This document shows, piece after piece, positions 18,901 through 27,450 of a stretch of 64,000 nt of DNA. The notes below the pieces were generated by a model. The model did no database searches, was not told where the DNA came from, and saw only the letters and a program-made list of their open reading frames with translations. Position 1 is the stretch's first letter, and the number at the start of each line of letters is the position of its first letter. Origin of the DNA: Hymenobacter baengnokdamensis (GTDB taxonomy: Bacteria > Bacteroidota > Bacteroidia > Cytophagales > Hymenobacteraceae); the NCBI RefSeq assembly GCF_008728635.1, contig NZ_CP044285.1, positions 186,001 through 250,000 of the forward strand. Reading direction: 5' to 3'. The position numbers were made by a program, and so were the translations under genes.

Positions 18901-20079
18901 CTTAACAACCGCAACTATACTCTGCTCGCCGACCCTACTACCCGCCTGGCCTACCCTGGCCAGCGCGTGGTACTCGATTCTATCAATGGCCACCACGTGC
19001 AAACAATTACGACCAGCCTCGACACGCTGCAGGCCCTTGGCCAGATGCGCCTGAGCGGTCACATCGAAAACAATGGCGTGCTGAACCCCGGCTTCGGCGG
19101 CACGGCCGACATCACTATTTTCGACAAGCCCATAACGGTGCAGACCCTGGGTGATGCAGGCTCCCCTAAAATTGATGTGCAGACGCAGGAAAACGTAATT
19201 TATGGCGGGCAGGCCACCGTACGGGCCGGCCGCTTCTCCGTTAAGTTTGTGGTGCCCAAAGACATTGCCTATAACGTGGGTAAAGGTAAAATCAGCCTGT
19301 ACGCCGCCGACCTCGTCAACAAAGTAGATGCCCAGGGGTATCAGCTGGCCCTGGTGGGCGGGGCCGCGCACGGGGCCACCAGCGATACCCGGCCGCCGCT
19401 GGTTCACTTGTTTATTTCTACCTCAGCCCTGCCCAACGATACGTCCTTTGTATCGGGCGCCACTGCTACCCCAAACCCGCTGCTCATTGCCCGGCTCAAG
19501 GACGCATCGGGCATCAACACGTCGAGCGCGGGCATCGGGCACGATATCACCCTCACGCTCGACAACGACCCCACCAAGCTGGTAGTGGTAAACGATGCCT
19601 ATACTACCGATGTCGACAACTTCCGCACCGGCCTGGTGCGCTACCTCTACAAAGACCTGGCGCCCGGCCCCCATACTATTCGCCTCAAGGCCTGGGATAC
19701 GCACAATAATTCGGCCGAAGGCACAGTTGACTTCCTCGTTGCGCAATCGGCGCAGCTGGCCCTCGACCACGTCTTAAACTATCCCAACCCTTTCAGCAAC
19801 ATCACAACCTTCCACTTCGACCAGACCCGCGCGGGCTCCGAGCTGGATGTGCAGGTGCAGATATTTACCATAGCCGGCCGCCTCGTCAAAACCCTGCACG
19901 CCAGCTTTCCGTCCAGCACGGCCCATATCCCCAGCACTCACCAGGACCCCAGCCTGAGCTGGGACGGCCGCGACGACTACAACGACCAGCTGGCGCGGGG
20001 CGTGTACGTGTACCGGGTCAGCGTCCGCTCGGGCGACCAGGTAGCTACGAAGTTTGAAAAGCTGGTGCTATTAAATTAG
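15946..20079 (+). CDS. porU: Type IX secretion system sortase PorU
   Basis: 1377 residues. After a signal peptide (MLLLGILVGFTVPAYAQ) comes a long beta-rich region, then a gingipain-type C25 peptidase domain from about residue 575 (LNLVIVTYPPFQAQAERLAQ). The catalytic pair is visible: His872 in GYTGHGGPRG and Cys906 in TGTCDLSTYDNP. The C-terminus carries a T9SS-like domain (NYPNPFSNITTFHFDQ, then ARGVYVYRVSVRSG). PorU cleaves the sorting domain of T9SS cargo at the cell surface and attaches the cargo to lipopolysaccharide in the species studied. It is followed by porV, the usual order in Bacteroidota; the two proteins act in one outer-membrane complex. Confidence 0.95.
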   Translation: MRNLFSMLLLGILVGFTVPAYAQAGGPAQVVPVSLSWTTYASLPNPRANADDAPRRVPSFKGAYHGPGAVVGTYTLRLAGTIGSGELRDAVYEAFPAADVKLLGNTTLPAAPAVQLRYGTEARRPYTYVLIQPVRRNPQTGQAERLLSFSYAGQATGSSAAARSTAGRAHVSTSVLSKGDWFKIGVPHNGVYKLDKATLKSLGLPVATLDPRRIQLFGNAIGLLPQANSAPRPDDLAENNLLFVGNGDGVFDDGEYFLFYARGPHTWRASQPGAIALAADPTRPGLFGLLGEGGRFKHINNFYCDTAYYFVTVGNQNGRRIPTVAAPGRAPQGAPITTFLDRRFYEHDLVNLLHSGRRWLGEAFTSSNPQRDFVFSGDGNQPLADLVAGDTLRLTVATANTALQNSSFDVALNGAKLGSQSLPGIPNGSFTAVATNDFHTFTTLTPAGLTDPKVTLTFSSYDAAGTGYLDYLELVVKRQLRLSGSYLEFNSLNYKRGAGTVGTFTVANTSPGTQVWEVTNPRQPQAQTLDASGSFLAYTDSLREFIAVQPSGTFDAPRLFGKIPNQNLHALNSDGKLNLVIVTYPPFQAQAERLAQHRRDYNGLNVAVVTTKQVYNEYSSGGQDATAIRDLMKQVYDRNPDPVGNRGYLLLFGDASFDYKSSPYNDASQQPAWWATRAPFKTTSNFNAANQDFVPTYESRESFQPVDNFSSSRDNIEGLNSYSSEDYYGLLDDSEGEWIEANVGNFEATDIGIGRLPVRTPINDRANTAQAQQVVDKLIAYDSPASFGKWRNRITLTADDTDAEKTNEFAFDSETIFAPTISSSEPAYNLRKDYLDLFPQVSVAAGQRSPAAVAAIDEALEQGSLLIGYTGHGGPRGLADEQIITIPSLLALNNQNRLTFFVTGTCDLSTYDNPDFTSAGEQVLTDNATGGAVGLFTTTRVVYSNFNTEVVNNFYTQVLTRNAAGTLPYLGLAASTAKNNSPGGDLNNRNYTLLADPTTRLAYPGQRVVLDSINGHHVQTITTSLDTLQALGQMRLSGHIENNGVLNPGFGGTADITIFDKPITVQTLGDAGSPKIDVQTQENVIYGGQATVRAGRFSVKFVVPKDIAYNVGKGKISLYAADLVNKVDAQGYQLALVGGAAHGATSDTRPPLVHLFISTSALPNDTSFVSGATATPNPLLIARLKDASGINTSSAGIGHDITLTLDNDPTKLVVVNDAYTTDVDNFRTGLVRYLYKDLAPGPHTIRLKAWDTHNNSAEGTVDFLVAQSAQLALDHVLNYPNPFSNITTFHFDQTRAGSELDVQVQIFTIAGRLVKTLHASFPSSTAHIPSTHQDPSLSWDGRDDYNDQLARGVYVYRVSVRSGDQVATKFEKLVLLN

Positions 20080-20207
20080 ATTTATACTATATAATGAATT
20101 TTTAATTTAATAGCTCCTTCGTGTTGAGTAAGAATAACCTTCTTTCTTTGCAACGTTTTCAGTGACGCTTGTATTCTTACATTCAGAGTAGCACTTTACT
20201 AAATCCT

Positions 20208-21434
20208 ATGACTTTTTTTCGTACGCTGGGCTTTACGCCGGCGCTCTTGCTGCTGGCCGCCCCCGCGGCGCTGGCGCAAGTAGCCACTGCCGACCTGCAC
20301 ACCATCACCACAGCAGTGCCCATCCTGACGCTGAGCCCCGATGCGCGCGGCGCGGCGCTGGGCGATGCCGGCGTGGCGACCTCGCCCGATGCCAACGCAG
20401 CCTTTTACAACCCCGGCAAGCTGGGCTTTGTAAATTACAAGTATGCCTTTTCGCCGTCGTATTCGCCCTGGCTGCGCCAGATTACCGACGACATGAGCCT
20501 GAGCTACCTGTCGGGCTACGGCAAGGTGGGCGACCGGGGCGCTATATCGGCCTCGCTGCTTTACTTCAACCTCGGTAATATCGACTACCGCGACTTCCAG
20601 AACCTGCCCAACGGTAATTTCAACCCCAAGGAGTATGCCTTTACGGTATCGTATGGCCAGAAGCTGGGAGAAAACTTCGGCGTAGGCGTGTCGGCACGCT
20701 ACGTGCGCTCCAACATCATCGGCTCGTTTCCGGGCGGGGGCGATGCCCAGCCGGGCAGCTCATTTGCGGCCGACCTGGGCGCTTATTACAGCAAGGATGC
20801 CACCATTGGCACGGGCGTGTATAACCTGGCCTTTGGCCTGGCGGTCACCAATATTGGCAACAAGATGGTGTACCGGGATGCGACCAACCCCAGCTTTCTG
20901 CCCACTCAGCTGCGCCTGGGCACGGCCATTACCCGCGAAATAGACTCCTACAATAAGATAACGCTGGCCTTCGACGCAACCAAGCTGCTGGTGCCCTCGC
21001 CCTACTACGAAACCCCCAATAGCAAAGACACTGCCCAGACAGCCCGGGTGCAGCGCATAGACCGCGAACGCCAGCAGCAGGGCATTGTTTCGGGTATCTT
21101 CAGCTCGTTTAACGACGCGCCGGGCGGCTTTAAAGGAGAGCTTCAGGAAATTAACCTGCACGGCGGCATGGAATACTGGTACGACAATAAGATTGCGGCC
21201 CGCGTCGGCTATTTTTACGAAAACCCACATACCGGCGCCCGCCAGTACCTGAGCTTCGGCCTGGGCGCGCAGTTGTCGGTATTTGGCGTCGATGGCACGT
21301 ACCTGGTGCCCAACTCGCAGGCCAACCCATTGGCGCAGACCATCCGCGTATCGCTGCACTTCAACCTCAACAAGCTGGCCGATGCCTTTGATGAGAAAGG
21401 CGCGGGTGGCACGCAGGGCACGCTGCCCAACTAA
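20208..21434 (+). CDS. porV: Type IX secretion system outer-membrane protein PorV
   Basis: 408 residues from ATG 20208, which is followed by a clean signal peptide (LLLLAAPAALAQ). The frame is open back to 20169, but that codon is TTG and the extra residues lengthen the signal without purpose. The mature start TAVPILTLSPDARGAALGDAGVATSPDANAAFYNP is the PorV/LptO hallmark of a FadL-like barrel. PorV binds cargo sorting domains and shuttles them from the translocon to PorU. It lies 128 bp after porU, behind an AT-rich gap that may hold its own promoter. Confidence 0.95.
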   Translation: MTFFRTLGFTPALLLLAAPAALAQVATADLHTITTAVPILTLSPDARGAALGDAGVATSPDANAAFYNPGKLGFVNYKYAFSPSYSPWLRQITDDMSLSYLSGYGKVGDRGAISASLLYFNLGNIDYRDFQNLPNGNFNPKEYAFTVSYGQKLGENFGVGVSARYVRSNIIGSFPGGGDAQPGSSFAADLGAYYSKDATIGTGVYNLAFGLAVTNIGNKMVYRDATNPSFLPTQLRLGTAITREIDSYNKITLAFDATKLLVPSPYYETPNSKDTAQTARVQRIDRERQQQGIVSGIFSSFNDAPGGFKGELQEINLHGGMEYWYDNKIAARVGYFYENPHTGARQYLSFGLGAQLSVFGVDGTYLVPNSQANPLAQTIRVSLHFNLNKLADAFDEKGAGGTQGTLPN

Positions 21435-21463
21435 AGGGGCAATAAGCGGTACGACGTACAAAA

Positions 21464-21514
21464 GGGGCTGGGGAGCAGGACTGAAGCAGTCGCCGCTCCC
21501 CAGCCTCACTTTTT
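21464..21514 (+). terminator. Terminator after porV
   Basis: GGCTGGGGAGC and GCTCCCCAGCC form an 11-bp stem with an 18-bp loop, followed by TCACTTTTT. Confidence 0.7.
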
Positions 21515-21515
21515 A

Positions 21516-22889
21516 GTGCTGGCTGCTGCATGTAAACTGCCCGTTTACTGCATTATTTTTAAGCTTTTATTCAAAAACGCTGTGCTCAATCGCCTTCAGC
21601 CCCCTCCTACCCAGCCCCTTACCCAGATTGTACTACCCAGCCCGCAGGTGAGCACCCTGCCCAATGGCGCGCGCCTGCACCTGCTGGCCAACGATGCTCA
21701 GCCCGTGCTGCGCCTGCAGGTAGTGCTGCCCGCCGGCAAGCGCCAGGAGCCGCAGCCAGGTATCGCGCAGCTCACGGCCCGCATGCTGACCGAAGGCACG
21801 GCCACGCGCTCGGCACGCGAGATTGCCGATATGGTAGCTTTTTACGGGGCCTCGCTCGAATGCGAGTCGGGCCCCGACCGCAGTACGCTCACGCTCTACT
21901 GCCTGGCCCGGCACCTGCCCGACCTGCTGCCGCTGGTGGCCGAAGTACTGGCCGCCCCCAGCTTTCCCGAAACCGAGCTGCGCCAGCTGCAAACCCGCAT
22001 CAGCCAGAATATGCGCGTAGAGCGCCAGAAAACCAGCTACCGCGCCAGTGAGGAGTTTAACCGCCACCTGTTTGGGGCCGAGTCGGCCTACGGCCGGCCG
22101 TTTGACGAAGCCTCCTTTACTGCCTTTACGGCGGCCGAGCTGCGGGCTTTTCATGCGGCCGCCTACGCACCGGCCGGAGCCGAGCTGTTTTTGAGCGGCG
22201 ACGTGGCCGCCGCGGCCGCGGCCGTGGCGACGCAGCTGGGCCAGTGGCAGCCCGCTACCGGCGCGGTGCCCGCCGCGCTGCCTACCCAGCCGCCACTGCT
22301 GCCCGAGCCCGCTCCTACCGGGATAGTCAGCGTACCGGTTGAGGGGAGTATTCAGGCTTCGCTACGCGTAGGGCGGCGCTGGCCGGCTCCTACCGAAGCC
22401 CAAACGCCCGAGCTGCTGCTGCTGGTCAAGATTCTGGGCGGCTACTTTGGCTCGCGGCTCATGAAGAATATCCGGGAAGACAAGGGCTTTACCTACGGCA
22501 TTCATGCCAGCGTGGTAGCGCGCGAGCAGGCTACCGCCCTGGTTATCGGCACCGATGTAAACGGCGAAAGTGCCGGCGCCACCCGCTTCGAGATTGCCGC
22601 CGAGCTAACCCGCCTGCAGGAAGAGCCGCTGGCTGACGATGAGCTCGAAACCGTTAAGAACTATACGCTGGGCAAGCTGCTGGGCGAAACGGCCACCGTA
22701 TTTGAGCAGGCCGACCGCTACCGCTACGTGGTGCTGCAAGGCCTGCGGCCCGACTACTATACCTACCTGGTGCAACGCACCCAGGCCGTGACGGCCGCCG
22801 AGCTACAGGCCCTGGCCCGCACCTACCTCAGCCCCGCCGACATGCTGACCGTAGTGGCCGGCGGCGAAGTGCCGGAGCTGGTTTATTAA
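21516..22889 (+). CDS. M16-family peptidase homologue lacking the zinc motif
   Basis: Up to 457 residues; the start is either GTG 21516 or GTG 21582, and no signal peptide is obvious from either. The fold is that of M16 proteins: PNGARLHLLANDAQPVLRLQVVLPAG in the N-terminal half, and GGYFGSRLMKNIREDKGFTYGIHASV, the R/Y-containing second-half signature. The zinc-binding HxxEH of the active subunit is replaced by AQLTARMLTEG. In two-subunit M16 enzymes one partner lacks this motif and helps bind substrate. Here the partner with HxxEH is not adjacent, so it may be elsewhere or the protein may act differently. Confidence 0.85.
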   Translation: MLAAACKLPVYCIIFKLLFKNAVLNRLQPPPTQPLTQIVLPSPQVSTLPNGARLHLLANDAQPVLRLQVVLPAGKRQEPQPGIAQLTARMLTEGTATRSAREIADMVAFYGASLECESGPDRSTLTLYCLARHLPDLLPLVAEVLAAPSFPETELRQLQTRISQNMRVERQKTSYRASEEFNRHLFGAESAYGRPFDEASFTAFTAAELRAFHAAAYAPAGAELFLSGDVAAAAAAVATQLGQWQPATGAVPAALPTQPPLLPEPAPTGIVSVPVEGSIQASLRVGRRWPAPTEAQTPELLLLVKILGGYFGSRLMKNIREDKGFTYGIHASVVAREQATALVIGTDVNGESAGATRFEIAAELTRLQEEPLADDELETVKNYTLGKLLGETATVFEQADRYRYVVLQGLRPDYYTYLVQRTQAVTAAELQALARTYLSPADMLTVVAGGEVPELVY

Positions 22890-22894
22890 TTCTC

Positions 22895-22966
22895 CGTTTT
22901 TGTTACGCGCTGCTCGTTGATAGTCTTTTTAGTTTGGCTATCAACGAGCAGCGCGTAACAAAAACG
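22895..22966. terminator. Long perfect hairpin between convergent genes
   Basis: 29-bp perfect arms (22895-22923, 22938-22966) around a 14-bp loop. The arms start with GTTTTTGTTACGCGCTG and its complement. It separates the M16 gene from the convergent lipoprotein gene and can serve both. Confidence 0.8.
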
Positions 22967-22974
22967 CGTACACT

Positions 22975-23916
22975 CTACCGACTCAGGTTAGGAATGCGGA
23001 ACTGAAGGCCCAGCGAAGGAATAAACGTGACCCCACTGAGCGAGGTAGTGCTGCCGTCGAGCAGAGTGAAATCGCCGTAATTCTGATAGTACAGGCTGAG
23101 GGCGGGCACTACGTACACGTATTTATAGCCGAGCTTGAGGTTGAGAAACAGGCCATAGGACGAAAAATTGCGGCTCTGCCGGGGCAGGGCGGGTAATCTG
23201 GAACCACCGGTGGCGTTGTACAAATTGCTAGGGGTGAAGCCATAGCTCACCCACGAGTGCGCGTACACCGCGCCGTAGCTAATAGCGCCAATGCTTTCCT
23301 CCGGCCCGAATGACTGGCTCACCGTGAGCGGAATCAGCACATCGTGGCGCGAGGCCGAGATACCCAGCAGGTTATTGACGTCCGTCAGGAATGACAGATT
23401 GGGCAGGGCCGCCCGCTGAATGGCATACTGCAAGCCAATGCTGGCATATGTGGTACCGCCGGCCGCGTCCCGGTCAGGGTTTTCGACCGAGCCCGTGGGG
23501 CCGAGCAGCTGATACTGGGTGTCGAAGACGTGCGAGCCAAAGGCATACTTATAGCCCACATCGAGGCGCGGCACCACCCCATAGCGAATGCTGAGGTCGG
23601 CCGTGGGCTGCAAAGGGTCGAGCAGGTAGGCCAGGGCCGCCGTCTGCAGGTTGCTTACCGCCCCCGAGTAGCGCACGGTATCGCCACGGGCCGCCTGATT
23701 ACCCAGCTGGCTGGCAGCCGTTTTTACCGCCGAGCCGGCCTTGCTGAGCGGGGCCGAGCCCACGTTAAACCCTTGGTTGTAGGCCAGCCGAAACTCACCC
23801 TGGGGCGTGACCTTGCCCGAGGTAGTGATGCCACGCGGCGCAGTACAGGCCGTAGCCGCCAGGGCCAGCAAAGCGGCAGCCCGGCCCAGTGGAAAAGAAG
23901 CAGCAGAAATACACAT
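22975..23916 (-). CDS. Putative outer-membrane lipoprotein, beta-rich
   Basis: 313 residues from ATG 23916. The N-terminus (FPLGRAAALLALAATACTAP) is a lipoprotein signal with Cys after ATA. The frame is open to 23970, but the longer start moves the signal far inside. The mature part alternates short amphipathic strands rich in Tyr, Gly and Ser (DLSIRYGVVPRLDVGYKYAF, LNLKLGYKYVYVVPALSLYY, FIPSLGLQFRIPNLSR), which suggests a beta-barrel or barrel-like sheet. I do not recognise the family. It diverges from the redoxin gene with about 130 bp between them. Confidence 0.65.
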   Translation of the reverse strand: MCISAASFPLGRAAALLALAATACTAPRGITTSGKVTPQGEFRLAYNQGFNVGSAPLSKAGSAVKTAASQLGNQAARGDTVRYSGAVSNLQTAALAYLLDPLQPTADLSIRYGVVPRLDVGYKYAFGSHVFDTQYQLLGPTGSVENPDRDAAGGTTYASIGLQYAIQRAALPNLSFLTDVNNLLGISASRHDVLIPLTVSQSFGPEESIGAISYGAVYAHSWVSYGFTPSNLYNATGGSRLPALPRQSRNFSSYGLFLNLKLGYKYVYVVPALSLYYQNYGDFTLLDGSTTSLSGVTFIPSLGLQFRIPNLSR

Positions 23917-24046
23917 AAGCAGAAAGAGTGTGGAAGCGACGTGTACGGCCCAATACGAAAACCGGGCCAACCCGGAACCCCAGTCCGCTGGCTGGTGTCT
24001 GGGCTAGCACCACCTTACTCTGACGGGCCATCGGCCACTTTCCGCG

Positions 24047-24586
24047 ATGAGGCTACTTTTTCCTGGCAAACTACTCTTGCTACTCGGGCTGGGCATGCTG
24101 GCCGGAGCCAGCCGCCCCGCCGCGCCGCGCCTACCCGTCACGGTATATGTTTTTCTGGCCGAAAGCTGCCCCATCAGCCAGCAGGCAACGCTGCCGCTGC
24201 GGGCGCTTTATGCCCGCTACGCCCCGCTGGGGGCGCAGTTCGTGGGCGTATTTCCGGGGGCGGGGGCTACCGCGGCCAGCGTAGCGGCTTTTGCCCGCAC
24301 CTATACGGTGCCGTTTACTACGCAGCCCGACCCCGGCCAGGCACTGGCGCAGCGCCTGGGGGCGCGCATCACGCCGGAAGCAGTGGTAGTAGCCGCCGAC
24401 CAGCATACCATCCTTTACCAAGGCCGGCTCGACGACCAGTATGCCGCCCTGGGCCAGCGCCGCACCCTAAGCCAGCACCACGAGCTGGCCGATGCCCTGG
24501 CCGACCTGGCGGCGGGCCGCGCCGTAGCCGTGCCGCACACCCAGGCGGTGGGCTGCTACATCGAAAAAGCCGGGCTGGGTCAGTAA
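24047..24586 (+). CDS. Exported thioredoxin-fold protein (redoxin)
   Basis: 179 residues with a signal peptide (LLLLLGLGMLAGASRPAA). The mature part VTVYVFLAESCPISQQATLPLRAL is the start of a thioredoxin/peroxiredoxin fold with a single Cys (SCPIS) instead of CxxC. A cis-Pro segment follows (ARITPEAVVVAADQHTILYQGRLDDQY). A second Cys lies near the end (VGCYIEK). Similar domains are found fused to, or next to, copper monooxygenase-like proteins in other bacteria. Its neighbour 64 bp downstream is such a protein, so a joint role in copper or thiol redox handling is inferred. Confidence 0.8.
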   Translation: MRLLFPGKLLLLLGLGMLAGASRPAAPRLPVTVYVFLAESCPISQQATLPLRALYARYAPLGAQFVGVFPGAGATAASVAAFARTYTVPFTTQPDPGQALAQRLGARITPEAVVVAADQHTILYQGRLDDQYAALGQRRTLSQHHELADALADLAAGRAVAVPHTQAVGCYIEKAGLGQ

Positions 24587-24650
24587 AAAAGGCTAAACAG
24601 GGCCGGTTATTATTTCTTAATTTTCAGATAATCAAGTATTACGCAGTATT

Positions 24651-26234
24651 ATGAGAAGATTTTTCTTACTATTCCTCCTTTTAGCGGGTTTTATGCGGCC
24701 CGGCCGCGCTCAGGCCCAGGCTACCCAGCTAAATTTCAGCGAGCACATAGCCCCTATTATCTATTCACACTGCGCCCGTTGCCACCGGCCGGGCGAGGTG
24801 GCACCGTTCTCACTGCTGAGCTACCAGGACGTGGTCAGCCACGGCACCACCGTTATGGCCGTTACGGGCTCGGGCTACATGCCGCCCTGGAAGCCCGACC
24901 CCAACTACCGCCACTACCTTGACGAAAATACTCTCTCTACCACGGAGATAGCCAGCATCCGGAGCTGGGTAACCAGCGGCATGCCCCAGGGCAACCCGGC
25001 CCTGGCGCCGGCCGTGCCAACCTTCCCCAGCGGCTCGCAGCTCGGCACCCCCGACCTGGTAGTGCCAATGCGCCAGACCTTTACGGTACCGGGCACCAAC
25101 CAAGACCTGTACCGGGTGTTTGTGCTGCCGGTTACTATATCTGCCGACCACGATATTGCCGCCGTGGAGTTTCGGCCCGGCAACAAGCGGCTGGTGCACC
25201 ACGCCATCATCGGCCTCGACACCACCAGCCAGGGCGAGCAGCGCGATGCCCAGGACCCCGGCTACGGCTACACCAGCTTCGGCGGCTTCGGGTTTACCAC
25301 CGTGGAAGACAACTTTGCCGGCTGGGTGCCGGGCAATCAGGCGCGCTTTTATCCGGCGGGCATGGGCAAAAAGCTGTATCGCCATGCCCGCCTGCTGGTG
25401 CAGGTGCACTACGGCCCCACGAGCGTGGCCCAAACCGACTCGTCGGTTATCAACATCTTTTACAGCCGCCAGCCGGTGCAGCGCTACGTAGCCACGCAGC
25501 CCGTTATTACGCCCTTCTGGGGCCTTACCAACGGCCCGTTTGTCATTCCGGCCGGCCAGGTCAAGACCTTTCACTACACCTTCGGCGTGTCGCAGGATGT
25601 AAGCCTGCTTTCCGTGCTGCCCCATTCGCACCTGCTGGGTAAAAGCTGGAAGGTATGGGCCATCAAGCCCAGCGGCGACACCATCAAGCTCTTGAAAATC
25701 AACGACTGGAATTTTCGCTGGCAGGGCAACTATCGCTTCCCGACCATGCAGTACATTCCGGCCGGCTCGCGCCTGGAGGCCGATGTTACCTACGACAACA
25801 CGACCAGCAACCCCAACCAGCCCAACTTGCCCCCGAAAACCGTGACCTGGGGCGAAAATACCAGCGACGAGATGATGGTCGGCTTCTTCGACCTGGTGCC
25901 CTACCAGCCCGGCGACGAAGCCGTGGCCCTGGCCACTCGCTCGGCCGTGCCCGTGGGCAATGCCGCCGGGGCCGAAAGCGACTTCCTGCTCCACCCCAAC
26001 CCGGCCGAGCTGGGGGCGGCCACCGCCAGCTTTACCTTGCTCCAGGCTGGCCCCGTCAGCCTGCGCATCCTCGATGAGAAAGGCCGCCTGGTACGCAACG
26101 TGCTTACGCAGCAGACGCAGCCCGCCGGCCCGCGCCAAGTGCCGCTACCGCTGCAAAATCTGCCCGCCGGCCTCTACCTGGTGCAGCTCGAAGCCAGCGG
26201 CAGCACCCGCACCGGCAAGCTGCTTATTCAGTAG
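24651..26234 (+). CDS. Heme c / copper type II monooxygenase-like protein with T9SS sorting domain
   Basis: 527 residues. Signal peptide to about residue 22; c-type heme motif C41-A-R-C44-H45 with possible axial Met77 (YMPPWKP); then a domain like peptidylglycine hydroxylating and dopamine beta monooxygenases. All six copper ligands of that family have counterparts: H183-H184 (VHHAI) and H253 (VHYGP) for one site, H325 and H327 (PHSHLLG) and M408 or M409 (DEMMVGF) for the other. Residues about 445-527 are a type A T9SS sorting domain (LHPNPAELG, VSLRILDEKGRLV, AGLYLVQLEASG). The heme could supply electrons in place of ascorbate. The substrate is unknown. Confidence 0.85.
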   Translation: MRRFFLLFLLLAGFMRPGRAQAQATQLNFSEHIAPIIYSHCARCHRPGEVAPFSLLSYQDVVSHGTTVMAVTGSGYMPPWKPDPNYRHYLDENTLSTTEIASIRSWVTSGMPQGNPALAPAVPTFPSGSQLGTPDLVVPMRQTFTVPGTNQDLYRVFVLPVTISADHDIAAVEFRPGNKRLVHHAIIGLDTTSQGEQRDAQDPGYGYTSFGGFGFTTVEDNFAGWVPGNQARFYPAGMGKKLYRHARLLVQVHYGPTSVAQTDSSVINIFYSRQPVQRYVATQPVITPFWGLTNGPFVIPAGQVKTFHYTFGVSQDVSLLSVLPHSHLLGKSWKVWAIKPSGDTIKLLKINDWNFRWQGNYRFPTMQYIPAGSRLEADVTYDNTTSNPNQPNLPPKTVTWGENTSDEMMVGFFDLVPYQPGDEAVALATRSAVPVGNAAGAESDFLLHPNPAELGAATASFTLLQAGPVSLRILDEKGRLVRNVLTQQTQPAGPRQVPLPLQNLPAGLYLVQLEASGSTRTGKLLIQ

Positions 26235-26235
26235 G

Positions 26236-26331
26236 GTAATGGGTAGTGGGGCGGGAAGTGACGTTCTTTACTGCGCATTGGGTATTACCCATTAGTCAGT
26301 AGTTACTACTTATTACCCATTACCTACTACT
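26236..26331. repeat. C-depleted hairpin repeat, second copy
   Basis: TAATGGGTAGTGG on the left and TTATTACCCATTACCTACTAC on the right form an imperfect hairpin; TTGGGTATTACCCATTAG lies between as a smaller palindrome. The units match the repeat at 9605-9671. It fills the gap before the glycosyltransferase gene, ending 5 bp before its ATG. Confidence 0.7.
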
Positions 26332-26336
26332 TCTAA

Positions 26337-27398
26337 ATGACCATCCTCTACGGCGTGCCGGGCGAGGGCCTCGGCCACGCTACCCGCAGCAAAGTCATCA
26401 TTGCCTGGCTGCTGGAGCAGGGCCACGAGGTGCGAGTAGTTAGCAGCTCGCGGGCTTTTACGCTGCTCGACAAGGCTTTTCCGGGGCGGGTGCTGGAGAT
26501 AAAGGGCTTTCACCTGGCGTATAAGCAGCTGACGGTATCAAAATCGCGCACGCTGGGCCTGACGCTGCGCACCGCGCCCGAGGCGCTGCAAACCAACTTC
26601 CGGCAGTACCGGCAGCTGCTGCGCGGCTTCCGGCCCGCGGTGGTGATTTCGGATTTTGAGTCGTTCAGCTATTTCTTTGCCAAGCTCTTGCGCGTACCGG
26701 TCATCAGCATTGATAATATGCAGATTATCAGCCGTGCCCGACTCAATGTGGCTATACCCCCGGCCATACGCGAAGACTACGACCTGGCCCGCTACCTGGT
26801 GCGGGCCAAGCTGCCCCGCGCCCGACACTACCTCATCACCACCTTTTTTGAGCTGCCGCTGCGCCCGCGCTACGCTGGGCGCACCACGCTGGTGCCCAGC
26901 ATTATCCGACCCGAGATTCAGGCGGCCCAGCCAACTCGCGGTGACTATATACTGGTTTACCAATCGGCCACTACGCAGGGCGACCTTATTCCCATCTTGC
27001 AGCAGCTGCCGGAGCAGGAGTTTCGGGTGTATGGCTTCAACAAAGACGAGGCGCACGGCAACGTGCGGCTGCGGCCCTTCTCCGAGGCGGGCTTTATTGC
27101 CGAGCTGGCGGGCTGCCGCGCGGTGCTGACTAATGGCGGCTTTTCGCTGATTTCGGAGGCGGTGTACCTGCACAAGCCGGTGTGCGCAGTGCCCATCCCG
27201 GCGCAGTTCGAGCAGTGGCTGAATGCCGCCGAGATTGAGCAGCGCGGCTATGGCCAGCATTTTGAGGCCATTACGCCGGCGAATGTGCAGGCTTTTCTGG
27301 CCGGCTTGCCGCAGTTTGAGGCCGCGCTGGCCAGCTACCAGCAGCCGGGCAACGAGGTGCTATTTGCCCGGCTGACCGAAGTACTGGCCGAGTTATAA
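26337..27398 (+). CDS. Glycosyltransferase of the MJ1255 type (GT-B fold)
   Basis: 353 residues. The N-terminus MTILYGVPGEGLGHATRSKVIIAWLLEQGHEVRVVSSSRA has the GEGLGHATR loop typical of the MJ1255/MurG-like group. The C-terminal half has TNGGFSLISEAVYLHKPVCAVPIPAQFEQWLNA, the nucleotide-sugar binding site of GT-B enzymes. It therefore probably moves a sugar from an NDP-sugar to a lipid or cell-envelope acceptor in the cytoplasm. The acceptor is not predictable, and no other glycan genes lie beside it. Confidence 0.8.
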   Translation: MTILYGVPGEGLGHATRSKVIIAWLLEQGHEVRVVSSSRAFTLLDKAFPGRVLEIKGFHLAYKQLTVSKSRTLGLTLRTAPEALQTNFRQYRQLLRGFRPAVVISDFESFSYFFAKLLRVPVISIDNMQIISRARLNVAIPPAIREDYDLARYLVRAKLPRARHYLITTFFELPLRPRYAGRTTLVPSIIRPEIQAAQPTRGDYILVYQSATTQGDLIPILQQLPEQEFRVYGFNKDEAHGNVRLRPFSEAGFIAELAGCRAVLTNGGFSLISEAVYLHKPVCAVPIPAQFEQWLNAAEIEQRGYGQHFEAITPANVQAFLAGLPQFEAALASYQQPGNEVLFARLTEVLAEL

Positions 27399-27450
27399 GC
27401 GAATAGCGAACGATATCGGAGCGTTTTAGTATTGAACAAAAGAGTTTCCA

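Noticed and set aside
24587..24650. A separate small gene between the redoxin and the copper protein
   Set aside because: The gap is AT-rich and has no open frame of useful length.
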